From the NCBI RefSeq assembly GCF_900119845.1, contig NZ_FPKU01000002.1:839381-903380 (forward strand): a DNA stretch of 64,000 bases, written 5' to 3'. Shown here in pieces: positions 33,156 to 43,523 of the stretch. Origin of the DNA: Devosia enhydra. GTDB taxonomy: Bacteria > Pseudomonadota > Alphaproteobacteria > Rhizobiales > Devosiaceae. Each line of letters begins with the position of its first letter. Position 1 is the first letter of the stretch. Both the position numbers and the translations under genes were made by a program. The notes beneath the pieces are model-generated. The model was given only the letters and a program-made list of their open reading frames with translations, was not told the origin of the DNA and made no database searches.

Positions 33156-34295
33156 ATGAAGGCGCTGGTGATCGGAGCGGGGGTGATAGGGGCCTCGGTG
33201 GCATTCCGCCTCGCCGAAGCCGGCGTCGCCGTAACGCTCATCGATGCCGGCCTGCCATGCGGCGGCACCTCGCAGGTGAGCTTTGCCTGGGTCAGTGCGG
33301 CGGAAAAACTCGCCTCCGACCCCTATTTCGCCCTGAGCCTCGCGGCGGTGGAGGAGCATCGCCGCCTTGCCGAGGCGTTCGGGCCCGAAGGCCAGTGGTA
33401 TCCGAGGCCGGGCGTGATCCAGTGGCAGGGCGCCGGAGCCGAGGGGCTCGATTTGGGTGAAATGCCGATCGCCCACAAGCTGCGGCAGCTGGCGGCGCGC
33501 AATTATCCGGCCGAGACGCTGGCCCGCGCCGATCTCGCGCGCCTCGTGCCGCAGCTTTCTGCCGATGCCATGGCTGAAGACGGGCTCGCCATTCATTATC
33601 CCGAGGACGGCTATCTCGATGCGCCGCTTTATGTCGGCAGCCTCGTGGCCGCAGCGCGGGACCGATATGGCGCGCAGCTTCTGAGCCATACCAGCGTTGC
33701 CGAGGTGCTGGTGCGTTCCGGCCGGGTCGCGGGCGTCCAGACGGACCAGGGTGACGTGATCGCGGCGGATGTGGTGGTCAATTGCGCCGGGCGCTGGGCC
33801 AATGAAGTGGCGGGCGAAGCCGGGCTCGGCGTGCCGCAGGCCCCGACGGTGGGCCTTATCGCCTACACCCGCCCTGCGCCCCTGCCGGTCTTGAAGGTGC
33901 TGCGCACCCCGGGGCTCAATGTGCGCAGCGATGGGGGCGGACGGCTGCTGTTGCGCGCCAACGACATCGACATGATGGTGGGTGCAGAGGACCTGCCGCG
34001 CCCCGACCATCCGGCAGCGCAGATGCTGGCGGAGCGGCTCTGGCGGCTGGTGCCGGGGCTTTCGGGCCTTCCGGTCGAAGCGGTGCGCATCGGCATCCGC
34101 CCGATCCCCGGTGACGGGCTGCCCGCCATCGGGCCGGTGCGGGGCGTCGACGGCTACTGGCTGGCGGTGAGCCATGGCGGGATCAATATTTCGGCGCTGG
34201 TGGGGCGCCTGCTGACCGCCGAAATCGTCGAGGGCAGGGTCGATGGCCTGCTCGCGCCCTATCGGCCGGACCGTTTCATCAAGGCGGCGGCATGA
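33156..34295 (+). CDS. FAD-dependent amine oxidase (DAO/DadA family), first copy
   Basis: A 379-residue flavoprotein. The Rossmann FAD motif GAGVIGASVAFRLAEAGVAVTLIDAG is at the N-terminus, and the DAO-family C-terminal block GIRPIPGDGLPAIGPV...GYWLAVSHGGI closes the FAD site. Such enzymes oxidise D-amino acids, N-methyl amino acids or secondary amines including opines. The ATG at 33156 follows GAGGGCGAAG; an in-frame extension of 43 codons lacks family similarity. It overlaps the next ATPase gene by ATGA. It resembles the second oxidase at 41293 in layout and may be a paralogue acting on a related amine. Confidence 0.9.
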   Translation: MKALVIGAGVIGASVAFRLAEAGVAVTLIDAGLPCGGTSQVSFAWVSAAEKLASDPYFALSLAAVEEHRRLAEAFGPEGQWYPRPGVIQWQGAGAEGLDLGEMPIAHKLRQLAARNYPAETLARADLARLVPQLSADAMAEDGLAIHYPEDGYLDAPLYVGSLVAAARDRYGAQLLSHTSVAEVLVRSGRVAGVQTDQGDVIAADVVVNCAGRWANEVAGEAGLGVPQAPTVGLIAYTRPAPLPVLKVLRTPGLNVRSDGGGRLLLRANDIDMMVGAEDLPRPDHPAAQMLAERLWRLVPGLSGLPVEAVRIGIRPIPGDGLPAIGPVRGVDGYWLAVSHGGINISALVGRLLTAEIVEGRVDGLLAPYRPDRFIKAAA

Positions 34296-35289
34296 GCGCA
34301 CACGCCGACGCGCCGCTGCTTTCGGTCACGGATTTCTCGCTGTCTTTCGCCAAGGGCGAGGGGCCGAGCCTGATTGATGGCATCTCGTTTGTGGTCAAGC
34401 CGGGCGAGACGCTCTGCCTCGTGGGCGAAAGCGGCTGCGGCAAGAGCGTGACCTCGCTGGCGCTGATGGGGCTTCTGCCGACGCCGCCGGCCCGTATCAC
34501 CGGCGGACAGGCGCTCTTCGAGGGCGAGGATCTGTTTGCGCTCTCGGACCGGCGGCTGGCCGACCTGCGCGGCAACCGGCTGTCGATGATCTTCCAGGAG
34601 CCGATGACCTCTCTCAACCCCTCGCTGACGGTGGGGCACCAGATCGCCGAGGGGCTGCTGCGCCATACCGGCATCGGGCGGGCCGCCGCCAACGCCAAGG
34701 CGATCGAGATGATGCGGCTGGTGCGCATTCCGGCGCCCGAAAAGCGCTTCCACGCCTATCCGCACCAGATGTCGGGCGGCATGCGGCAGCGCGCGATGAT
34801 CGCCATGGCGCTGGCCAATGCGCCGCGCCTCCTGATCGCCGACGAGCCGACCACGGCGCTCGACGTGACGATCCAGGCGCAGATCCTCTCGCTCATCAAG
34901 AAACTGCAGCGCGAGACCGGCACGGCGATGATCCTCATCACCCACGATCTCAGCGTCGTCGCCGAGGTCGCCGACCATGTGGCGGTGATGTATGCCGGCC
35001 GCATCGTCGAGACCGGCACGGTCGCGCAGATCTTTGCCGATCCCCAGCACCCCTACACGATCGGGCTCTTCGGCTCGGTGCCATCGTTGGGGCGCCGAGA
35101 GGGGACGCTTGCGACCATCGAGGGCTCGGTGCCCCCGCTCGACCAGATGCCGCAAGGCTGCCGCTTCGCCACGCGCTGCCCCTTCGCGGATGCCCGCTGC
35201 CATGGGGAGGTGCCGCCCCAGCGTGGCTTTGCCGAGGGCCACACCGCCGCCTGCTGGTATGCGCCGCTCGAACTCAATGTGGAGGCGGC

Positions 35290-35293
<4 letters not shown>
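34292..35293 (+). CDS. Peptide/opine-class ABC ATPase (DppD-like), second system
   Basis: A 333-residue ATPase with Walker [10 protein letters not shown]-loop [13 protein letters not shown], signature [15 protein letters not shown], Walker [16 protein letters not shown]-loop [10 protein letters not shown] and the Cys-containing C-terminal extension [15 protein letters not shown]. It overlaps the oxidase gene upstream (ATGA) and the next ATPase downstream (GTGA). Order in this operon is oxidase, D, F, A, B, C. Confidence 0.93.
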
Positions 35294-36464
<1,171 letters not shown>

Positions 36465-36465
<1 letters not shown>

Positions 36466-37964
36466 TGATGAAGAAACTCGTGCTGTCGGCCGTGCTGGCC
36501 GGCCTTATGGGTGCAACGGCGGTGAGCGCCGCCGACCTGACCGTCGCCATGCAGGACGATCCGGATATCCTCGATCCGCATCGCGCCAACACCTTCGTGG
36601 GCCGGCTGGTCTTCGCCTCGCTCTGCGACACGCTGTTCGAGATCGATACCAGCCTTGCCATCGTGCCGCGCATCGTGAGCGAATGGACCTGGTCGGAAGG
36701 CGACACCGTGCTGACCATGACGCTGCGCGATGACGCGGTGTTCCATGACGGCACCCCGATCACCGCCGAGGCGGTGAAGGCCAATCTCGAGCGCGCCATG
36801 ACGCTGCCCGAGAGCAACCGCAAGGCCGAGCTGGCGTCGGTTTCCGGCATCGAGGTTCTGGGCGAGCACGAAATCGCGCTGACGCTCGAGGCGCCCGATG
36901 CCGCCTTCCTCGCCAACCTCACCGATCGTGCCGGCATGCTGATCTCGCCGGCCGCCTTCGATACCCCGCCGGCCGGCGGCGTCGTGTGCTCGGGCCCCTA
37001 CAAGTTCGCCGAGCGCGTGCAGAACGACCGCATCGTGCTCGAAAAGTTCGCCGACCACTGGGATGCCGACAACTATCATTTCGACACGGTGACGTTCCGG
37101 CCGATCCCCGATGCGACGGTGCGGCTCGCCAACCTGCAGTCGGGCGACGTGCAGATCATCGAGCGCCCAGCGCCCAATGACATGGCCACCATCGAGGGCG
37201 ATTCCAATCTCGTCTTCGACCTCGTGACCGGCCTCGGCTTTTACGGCGTCAACTTCAACATGGGCAATGGCGAGCGCTCGCAGTCGCCCATCAACCAGGA
37301 CCCGCGGCTGCGCAAGGCGCTGGAGCTGACCATCGACCGCAACGTGATCAACGACGTGCTGGGCGCGGGCACCTATCCGCCGGCCTACCAGCCCTTCTCC
37401 TCGGCCTCCTGGGCCTATAACCCGGAATTCGACGGGGGCGGCCGCGACATCGAGCAGGCCAAGGCGCTGATGGCCGAAGCCGGCCATGAGACGGTGGAAT
37501 TCGAGATCCTTTATGCCAACAACAGCGCCATGCAGTCGCTGTTCGAGCTGGTGCAGGCGATGGCGAGCGAAGCGGGCTTCCAGATCGCGCTGCGCCCGAT
37601 GGAATTCGCCGCCTATGTCGCCGAGCGCGAGGCGGGCAATTTCGAGGTCAGCCAGTTCGGCGCCTCGGGCCGCATCGATCCCGATGGCAATTTCCACCGC
37701 TACCTCGCCTGCGGCAGCGCCGGCAATGTGGGCAATTACTGCAATGACGAGCTGACCGCGCTGCTCGACAAGGCCCGCACCATCAACGACCAGGCCGAAC
37801 GCAAGGCGCTTTACGACGAGGCGCAGACGATCGCCGCCGAGGACCTGCCGGCGCTCTATTTCTACTACACCCCGCGCACCTGGGCCTATCGCGCCAATAT
37901 CGAGGGCTTCACCTCCTATGCCGACGGCGTGCTGCGGCTCGCCGGCGTGAAGATGGCCGACTGA
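36465..37964 (+). CDS. Peptide/opine-class ABC substrate-binding protein, second system
   Basis: A 499-residue family 5 binding protein with signal peptide MMKKLVLSAVLAGLMGATAVSA. Family markers are MQDDPDILDPHRANTFVGRLVF, WTWSEGDTVLTMTLRDDAVFHDGTPITAEAV, and RKALELTIDRNVI. The start ATG pair is preceded by GGGAG. It belongs to the operon flanked by FAD oxidases and an opine-dehydrogenase-like gene. Family 5 binders in rhizobia and agrobacteria include those for opines and glutathione-like ligands, so a secondary-amine ligand is plausible but not demonstrated. Confidence 0.9.
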
Positions 37965-37984
37965 TCCGTCCCGAACGCTCCCAG

Positions 37985-38009
37985 GGGGCGGCGGCATGAC
38001 TGCCGCCCC
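37985..38009 (+). other. Intercistronic hairpin after the binding-protein gene
   Basis: GGGGCGGC (37985-37992) pairs with GCCGCCCC (38002-38009) around a 9-nt loop in the 68-bp gap between binding protein and DppB. No U-tract follows. Such hairpins after binding-protein genes often stabilise the upstream mRNA and raise its level relative to the permeases; that role here is inferred. Confidence 0.4.
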
Positions 38010-38032
38010 ATTGCTCAAAGGTCTCGCCGCCG

Positions 38033-38980
38033 GTGCTCCAGCTCATCATCAGACGCGTCGTGGTTGCCATACCGACGCTGATCATCGTGTCGATGCTGAT
38101 CTTCGGGTTGCAGCGGATGCTGCCCGGCGACCCGATCCTCACCATGACGGCCGAGGAATCCAACCCCGAAGTCGTGGCCTTCCTGCGCGAGAAATACCGG
38201 CTCGATGACCCGATGCCGGTGCAGTACCTGGCGTGGATCGGCAATGTGCTGCGGGGTGATTTCGGCAGCTCGATCCGCACCGGCCTGCCAGTGACCGAGA
38301 TGATTTTGCAGAAGCTGCCAATCACCGTGCAGCTGGCCACCATGGCGATGATCATGGCGATGCTGATCGGCATTCCGGCCGGCATCATCGCGGCGGTGCG
38401 CAAAAATACGGCAACCGACTATGTCGCCAACACTGTGGCGCTGTCGGGCATGTCGATCCCCAATTTCTGGCTCGGCATCATGCTGATCATGGTGGTGGCG
38501 GTGCAGTGGAAACTGCTGCCGGCCTCGGGCTATGTGCCGCTGACGCAGGATGCCTGGCTCTCGATCCGCTCGATGCTGATGCCGGCCTTCGTGCTCTCGA
38601 CGGCGGTAGCGGCCTATCTGATGCGCCATACCCGCAGCGCCATGCTGGGCGTGCTCAATTCCGACTATATCCGCACCGCCCGCGCCAAGGGGCTCCTGAG
38701 CAAGACGGTGATCTTGAAGCACGCGCTGGGCAATGCGCTGATGCCGATCGTGACGCTCTCGACGCTGCTCTTTGGCGACCTGCTGGCCGGGGCGGTGCTG
38801 ACCGAGCAGATCTTCGTCATCCCCGGCTTTGGCAAGCTCATCGTCGATGCGGTCTTTACCCGCGACTATGCCGTGGTGCAGGGCGTGGTGCTCTTTACCG
38901 CCATCGGCTTCATCTTCATGAACCTTGTTGCCGACATGCTCTATATCCTCATCAACCCGCGCCTGAGGCACCCGCAATGA
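38033..38980 (+). CDS. Peptide/opine-class ABC permease (DppB-like), second system
   Basis: A 315-residue permease with the DppB features RRVVVAIPTLIIVSMLIFGLQRMLPGDP, FLREKYRLDDPMPVQYLAWIGNVLRGDFGSSIRTG and EQIFVIPGFGKLIVDAVFTRDYAVVQG. The start is GTG (GTGCTCCAG) in the context CCGCCG; no strong ribosome site is visible, so the exact start is uncertain. It overlaps the DppC-like gene by ATGA. Confidence 0.9.
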   Translation: MLQLIIRRVVVAIPTLIIVSMLIFGLQRMLPGDPILTMTAEESNPEVVAFLREKYRLDDPMPVQYLAWIGNVLRGDFGSSIRTGLPVTEMILQKLPITVQLATMAMIMAMLIGIPAGIIAAVRKNTATDYVANTVALSGMSIPNFWLGIMLIMVVAVQWKLLPASGYVPLTQDAWLSIRSMLMPAFVLSTAVAAYLMRHTRSAMLGVLNSDYIRTARAKGLLSKTVILKHALGNALMPIVTLSTLLFGDLLAGAVLTEQIFVIPGFGKLIVDAVFTRDYAVVQGVVLFTAIGFIFMNLVADMLYILINPRLRHPQ

Positions 38981-39867
38981 CGCAGATGGCGCAAGGGGCA
39001 GCAGGCACGACGGCGGCGCAACCGATCGCGAAACGGAAGGGCTTTCGCGGGCTGGCCAAGCTGGCGCGCAATCGCGGTGCGCTGGTGGGCGCGGGCATCG
39101 TCATCCTCTTCGCGCTGCTCGCGATCTTTGCGCCGCTGCTGGCGACCCACGATCCGTTCGCGACGGCTTTCACCAGCATCAGGAAGCCGCCTTCGGCGGA
39201 ATTCTGGCTCGGGACCGACGAGATCGGGCGCGATATCTACAGCCGGCTGCTTTATGGCGCGCGCGCCTCGCTGATGGCGGGGGTGGTCTCGGTGGCCATC
39301 GCGCTCGCCATCGGGGTGCCGCTTGGGCTGATCTCGGGCTATTTCGGCGGGCTCGTGGATGGGGCGATCTCGCGCGTCATCGAGGCGCTGCTGGCCATTC
39401 CGTCGCTGATCCTCGCCATCGCGCTGGCCGCGACGCTGGGGCCGAGCCTCGTCAATGCCATGCTGGCGATCGGCATCGCCGCCACCCCGATCTTCGTGCG
39501 CCTTACCCGCGGGCAGGTGCTGGCGGTCAAGACCGAGGATTATGTCGAGGGCGCCCATGCCATCGGGCTGCCGCATGGGCTGATCATATTGCGCTACATC
39601 CTGCCCAACATCCTGCCCCCGGTGGTGGTGCAGGCGACCATCACGGTGGCGACCGCGATCATCGCGGAAGCCAGCCTCTCGTTTCTCGGGCTCGGGCAGC
39701 AGCCGCCCAACCCCTCCTGGGGCTCGATGCTGAACACCGCCAAGAACTTCATGACCCAGGCGCCGTGGATGTCGATCTTCCCGGGCGGGGCGATCTTCCT
39801 AGTGGTGCTGGGCTTCAACCTTTTCGGGGACGGGCTGCGCGACGCGCTCGACCCGCGCGACAGCTGA
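38977..39867 (+). CDS. Peptide/opine-class ABC permease (DppC-like), second system
   Basis: A 296-residue permease. A ~30-residue basic N-terminus precedes GALVGAGIVILFALLAIFAPLLA, then the DppC signature WLGTDEIGRDIYSRLLYGAR, the EAA-like loop YVEGAHAIGLPHGLIILRYILP and the C-terminal NLFGDGLRDALDPRDS. The start is set by the ATGA overlap with DppB; an upstream-extended frame is a shadow inside that gene. Confidence 0.92.
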   Translation: MTQMAQGAAGTTAAQPIAKRKGFRGLAKLARNRGALVGAGIVILFALLAIFAPLLATHDPFATAFTSIRKPPSAEFWLGTDEIGRDIYSRLLYGARASLMAGVVSVAIALAIGVPLGLISGYFGGLVDGAISRVIEALLAIPSLILAIALAATLGPSLVNAMLAIGIAATPIFVRLTRGQVLAVKTEDYVEGAHAIGLPHGLIILRYILPNILPPVVVQATITVATAIIAEASLSFLGLGQQPPNPSWGSMLNTAKNFMTQAPWMSIFPGGAIFLVVLGFNLFGDGLRDALDPRDS

Positions 39868-39892
39868 CATTTTTGAACGGAGCCAACCGACC

Positions 39893-41278
39893 ATGAGCCA
39901 ACGCGTGGCCGATCATCTCGCAACCCAGATCGAGGCCATCATCGGCCGGCTGGGGCAGTATGTGGCCTGCGCCAGCGTCAGCGCCGATCCGGCCTTCGAA
40001 AACGGGATGGCGGCGGCGCGCGACTTTCTCATGGCCCGGCTCGCGGGCATGGGGATGGAGAATGTGCAGCTGCTCGATGGCGGCGGGCACAAGGCGGTCT
40101 ATGCCGACTGGATGCATGCGCCGGGCAAGCCGACGCTCATCGTCTATGGCCATTACGACGTGCAGCCGCCCGATCCGCTCGATGCGTGGGAGAGCGAGCC
40201 CTTCGTTCTGACCCAGCGGGGCGACCGGCTCTATGGGCGCGGGGCCTCGGACAACAAGGGCTCCTCGACCATCGCGCTCGAAAGCCTCGCCGCCTATCTG
40301 CAAATCGAAGGCGGGTTTCCCTTCAATGTCCGCTGCCTCTTCGAAGGCGAGGAGGAGGTGGGCGCCCCGAGCCTGCCGGCGATCTTCGAACGCTATGCCG
40401 ACCTCATCAAGGGCGATCTGGTGCTCTCGGCCGATGGCGGGCGCAACGGGTTCTGGCCGGCGATCAATGTGGGGTGCCGGGGCGTCAATGCGCTCGAAGT
40501 GACGCTCAGGACCTCGGCGGTGCGCGACCTGCATTCGGGCCGCTATGGCGGCACGACCCGCAATGCGCTGCACGACATGGCGCATCTGCTGGCCAGCCTG
40601 CATGACGCCGAAGGCCGGGTGATGGTCGAGGGGTTCCTGCCCGAGGCGGCGCGGCCGACCGAACAGCAGCGCCGGCATTCCGCCGAACTCGCGATGGACG
40701 AGGATGCGTTCTTTGCCAGCTTTGGCGGGGTGGCGCATGGCTATCCCGATTACACCGCGATCGAGCGGCTGACGCTGATGCCGACGCTCGAAATCAACGG
40801 CATGTGGGGCGGCTATACCGGGCCGGGGTCCAAGACCGTCATCCCCAATGCCGCCCATGCCAAGATCACCATCCGGCTCATCGCCGGGCAGGATCCCAGG
40901 GAGACGGCTGCCGCCGTGATCCGCCATCTCGAGGCGCATGCGCCCGAGGGCACGCGGCTCGAGATCCGCTCCGACCGGGGCGGGGCGCCGGCCTATAGCC
41001 TCGGCGAAGAGAGCCCGCTGGTGGTTGCCGCCGATCGCGTGTTGCGCGAGATCACCGGCAAGACGCCGGTGCGGGTGCGTTCGGGCGGCACCTCGCCCAT
41101 CACCGCGACCATCCGGGACCATCTGGGCATCGACACGCTGATGTTCGGGTTCAGCCTGCCGGCCGATGGCGTGCATGCGCCCAATGAATCCTACGCCATC
41201 ACCAGCATCAGGGAAGGCGTTACCTGCTGGCCGCTGATGCTGACCGAACTCGGCCGCATCTGGAACCAGAGCCAATAA
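39893..41278 (+). CDS. M20-family metallopeptidase (dipeptidase type)
   Basis: A 461-residue cytoplasmic zinc hydrolase. The two-metal site is visible as VYGHYDVQPP (His, Asp), RGASDNKG (bridging Asp), the catalytic/metal Glu pair in FEGEEEVGAP and a late His in PNESYAIT-like C-terminal context. The dimerisation insert lies between. M20 dipeptidases of this subfamily cleave dipeptides or N-acyl/N-carbamoyl amino acids. It starts 25 bp after the DppC-like gene. Inside this operon it would release an amino acid from an imported dipeptide- or amide-like compound. Confidence 0.9.
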   Translation: MSQRVADHLATQIEAIIGRLGQYVACASVSADPAFENGMAAARDFLMARLAGMGMENVQLLDGGGHKAVYADWMHAPGKPTLIVYGHYDVQPPDPLDAWESEPFVLTQRGDRLYGRGASDNKGSSTIALESLAAYLQIEGGFPFNVRCLFEGEEEVGAPSLPAIFERYADLIKGDLVLSADGGRNGFWPAINVGCRGVNALEVTLRTSAVRDLHSGRYGGTTRNALHDMAHLLASLHDAEGRVMVEGFLPEAARPTEQQRRHSAELAMDEDAFFASFGGVAHGYPDYTAIERLTLMPTLEINGMWGGYTGPGSKTVIPNAAHAKITIRLIAGQDPRETAAAVIRHLEAHAPEGTRLEIRSDRGGAPAYSLGEESPLVVAADRVLREITGKTPVRVRSGGTSPITATIRDHLGIDTLMFGFSLPADGVHAPNESYAITSIREGVTCWPLMLTELGRIWNQSQ

Positions 41279-41292
41279 GAGGGAATGCAGCG

Positions 41293-42426
41293 ATGAAAGC
41301 CATCGTCGTCGGAGCCGGGGTCATCGGCTCGTCCATCGCCTATCGCATTGCCGAGGCCGGCGCCGAGGTGACGCTGATCGACGCCAACCGCGTCGGGGCC
41401 GGCACCTCCGCGACCAGCTATGCCTGGGTCAATGCCTGCGAAAAGATCAATCCGCGCGCCTATTACACCCTCAACATGGCCGGGGTGCGCACGCATCGCC
41501 GCGTCGCGGAAGAGGAGTTCAAGGGCTCCAACTGGCTGCATCGGCCCGGCGTCATCCAGTGGCAGAGCGCCGGGGCCGAGGCCGAAGGCTTCGGGGACGC
41601 TGAAGGCGACAAGGTGGATGTGCTGCGGAGCTGGGGTTATCCGGCCGAGCGCATCGATGCCAAGCAGCTGGCCGAACTCGAGCCCGACGTCGACCCCGCG
41701 ACCTTCGAGCAAGAGGGCGCGATCTATTATCCCGAGGATGGCTGGCTCGATGCGCCGGTCTATGCCGGCACCATGGTGCGCACCGCCATCGCGCGGCATG
41801 GGCTCAAACTGCTGCTCGGCCACAAGGTGACGGCGCTGCTCGTGCGCAACGGCGCCGCCTGTGGCGTGGTGCTCCAAAACGGCGAGACCATCGAAGCCGA
41901 TGTGGTGGTCAACAGCGGCGGGCGCTGGGCCAATGAGGTGGTGGGCGCCCCCGATTTCGAATTGCCGCTGGCCCCGACGGTGGGGCTCATCGCCTATACG
42001 ACGAGCAGCGACACGAGCCTCAGGCACGGCATGCGGACGCCTCTGGTCAATTGCCGGCCCGATGGTGCGGGCCGCCTGCTGCTGCGGGCCAACGACATCG
42101 ACAAGACGGTGCCGGCGGATTCCGACCCCGTGCCCGCGAATCCGGCGGCCCAGAAGTTGCTCGAACGCACCATCAAGCTGATGCCGGCGCTCAAGGGCGT
42201 CGCGGTTGAGGCGGTGCGCATCGCCATCCGCCCGATCCCGGCCGACGGGCTGTCTGCCATCGGCCCGCACCCGGCGCTCAAGAACTATTATGTCACCGTG
42301 ACCCATAGCGGGGTGACGATGGGCGCCTTTATCGGCGAGGCGGTGACGGCCGAGCTGGTGCATGGCCGGCAGGTGCCCGAACTGGCCGAATTCCGGCCAG
42401 CGCGGTTCTTCGGCCCGGCGGTATGA
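41293..42426 (+). CDS. FAD-dependent amine oxidase (DAO/DadA family), second copy
   Basis: A 377-residue flavoprotein with the FAD motif GAGVIGSSIAYRIAEAGAEVTLIDA, family block YPEDGWLDAPVYAGTMV and the C-terminal AIRPIPADGLSAIGPH...YYVTVTHSGVTMG. The organisation matches the first oxidase at 33156 throughout, suggesting an ancient duplication within the operon. It overlaps the opine-dehydrogenase-like gene by ATGA, so the two are translationally coupled and probably act on the same compound. Confidence 0.9.
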   Translation: MKAIVVGAGVIGSSIAYRIAEAGAEVTLIDANRVGAGTSATSYAWVNACEKINPRAYYTLNMAGVRTHRRVAEEEFKGSNWLHRPGVIQWQSAGAEAEGFGDAEGDKVDVLRSWGYPAERIDAKQLAELEPDVDPATFEQEGAIYYPEDGWLDAPVYAGTMVRTAIARHGLKLLLGHKVTALLVRNGAACGVVLQNGETIEADVVVNSGGRWANEVVGAPDFELPLAPTVGLIAYTTSSDTSLRHGMRTPLVNCRPDGAGRLLLRANDIDKTVPADSDPVPANPAAQKLLERTIKLMPALKGVAVEAVRIAIRPIPADGLSAIGPHPALKNYYVTVTHSGVTMGAFIGEAVTAELVHGRQVPELAEFRPARFFGPAV

Positions 42427-43460
42427 AGGTCGCCATTCTGGGGGCGGGCGCCATCGGCCTTGCCAGCGCCGCCCATCTTGTGACACGCGGGCACGCGCCG
42501 GTGCTGTGGTCGCCCTCGGGCAAGAGCACGGAGCCCCTGCGCGCGGGCGAACTCGTGGTCGAGGGGCTGTTTGCCGGTGCCTATCGCGTGGCGGTGGCCG
42601 ATCGCCTTGCGGACGCCGTCGCGGGCGCCGATGCGGTGCTGGTGGCGCTGCCGGCCAATGGGCACCGGATGGTCTATGACCGTCTGGCCGAGAGCCTCGT
42701 GCCCGGGCAGCTGGTGATCATCAACGCCCATCCGGCGCTGGGTGGGTTTGCGCTGGCGCAGCGGCTTGCGGCGGCGGGCAGGCGCACGCCGATCATCGCC
42801 TGGGGCACGACGCTGTTGCGGGCGCGACGGACGGGGCCGGCCGCGGTGCGCATCAACACGCTGCGCAAGCGCATCGACGCGGCGAGCCTGCCGGCCGGCG
42901 ATGATGCTGCGCTCGGGCTTTGCGCCGAGATTTTCGGGGACCATTTCACCGCGCGCGCGGACCTGCTCGCGATTTCGCTCTCCAACCTCAATCCGCAGGC
43001 GCATCTGGCGCTGGCGCTGACCAATTTCACCCGCATGGAACGGGGCGAGGCCTGGGGGCAGAGCGAAAATCTGACCGCATCGGTGGCGCGACTGATGGCG
43101 GGGCTCGATGCCGAACGGCTCGCCATGGCGGCGCGGCTCGGGCTTTCGGTGCGCACCGCGCCCGAGCATTATCATCTCTCCTACGGCATCCCCATCGACA
43201 GGCTCGAAACCATGGCCGAGGCGATCCGCGCCGAAGGGCCCGGGCAGCTGGGGCCGACCGGCATCGAGACGCGCTATGTGCTCGAGGATGCGCCTTTCGG
43301 CCTCGTGCCGCTGGTGCGGCTGGGGGAGGCGCTGGGGCTCGACCCGGTGCTGCACCGCTCGGGGCTGGCGCTGCTTTCGGCGCTTTACGGGCGGGATTTT
43401 GCCGCCGAGAACGACCTTGTGGGCGATCTCGATATCGCGGCACTGCTCGCCGGACGATAA
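42423..43460 (+). CDS. Opine dehydrogenase family protein (octopine/nopaline-type)
   Basis: A 345-residue NAD(P)-dependent dehydrogenase. The N-terminal Rossmann motif VAILGAGAIGLASAAHL leads a nucleotide domain with ALPANGHRMVYDRL. The C-terminal half carries features of the octopine/nopaline dehydrogenase family: ENLTASVARLMAGLDAERLAMAARLGL and TRYVLEDAPFGLVPLVRLGEALG. These enzymes make or reverse reductive condensation of an amino acid with a keto acid. ApbA/PanE-type ketopantoate reductase is the main alternative, but the RYVLEDxPFGLVP block favours opine dehydrogenase. No nicotianamine-synthase-like gene is nearby, which speaks against metallophore synthesis. It is the last gene of the operon. 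Confidence 0.8.
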   Translation: MKVAILGAGAIGLASAAHLVTRGHAPVLWSPSGKSTEPLRAGELVVEGLFAGAYRVAVADRLADAVAGADAVLVALPANGHRMVYDRLAESLVPGQLVIINAHPALGGFALAQRLAAAGRRTPIIAWGTTLLRARRTGPAAVRINTLRKRIDAASLPAGDDAALGLCAEIFGDHFTARADLLAISLSNLNPQAHLALALTNFTRMERGEAWGQSENLTASVARLMAGLDAERLAMAARLGLSVRTAPEHYHLSYGIPIDRLETMAEAIRAEGPGQLGPTGIETRYVLEDAPFGLVPLVRLGEALGLDPVLHRSGLALLSALYGRDFAAENDLVGDLDIAALLAGR

Positions 43461-43476
43461 AGCCGAAGTGGCGGCG

Positions 43477-43497
43477 AAAAGGGCGGGTTCCCTTTTT
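43477..43497 (+). terminator. Intrinsic terminator-like hairpin closing the nine-gene operon
   Basis: AAAAGGG (43477-43483), loop CGGGTT, CCCTTTT (43490-43496) forms a 7-bp stem ending in a run of five T. It lies 16 bp after the opine-dehydrogenase stop and before the YhaO-like gene, so it separates the two operons. The stem is short and partly A-T, hence moderate confidence. Confidence 0.5.
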
Positions 43498-43523
43498 GTC
43501 CCGGGTTGCGTAGGAGTGGAGCG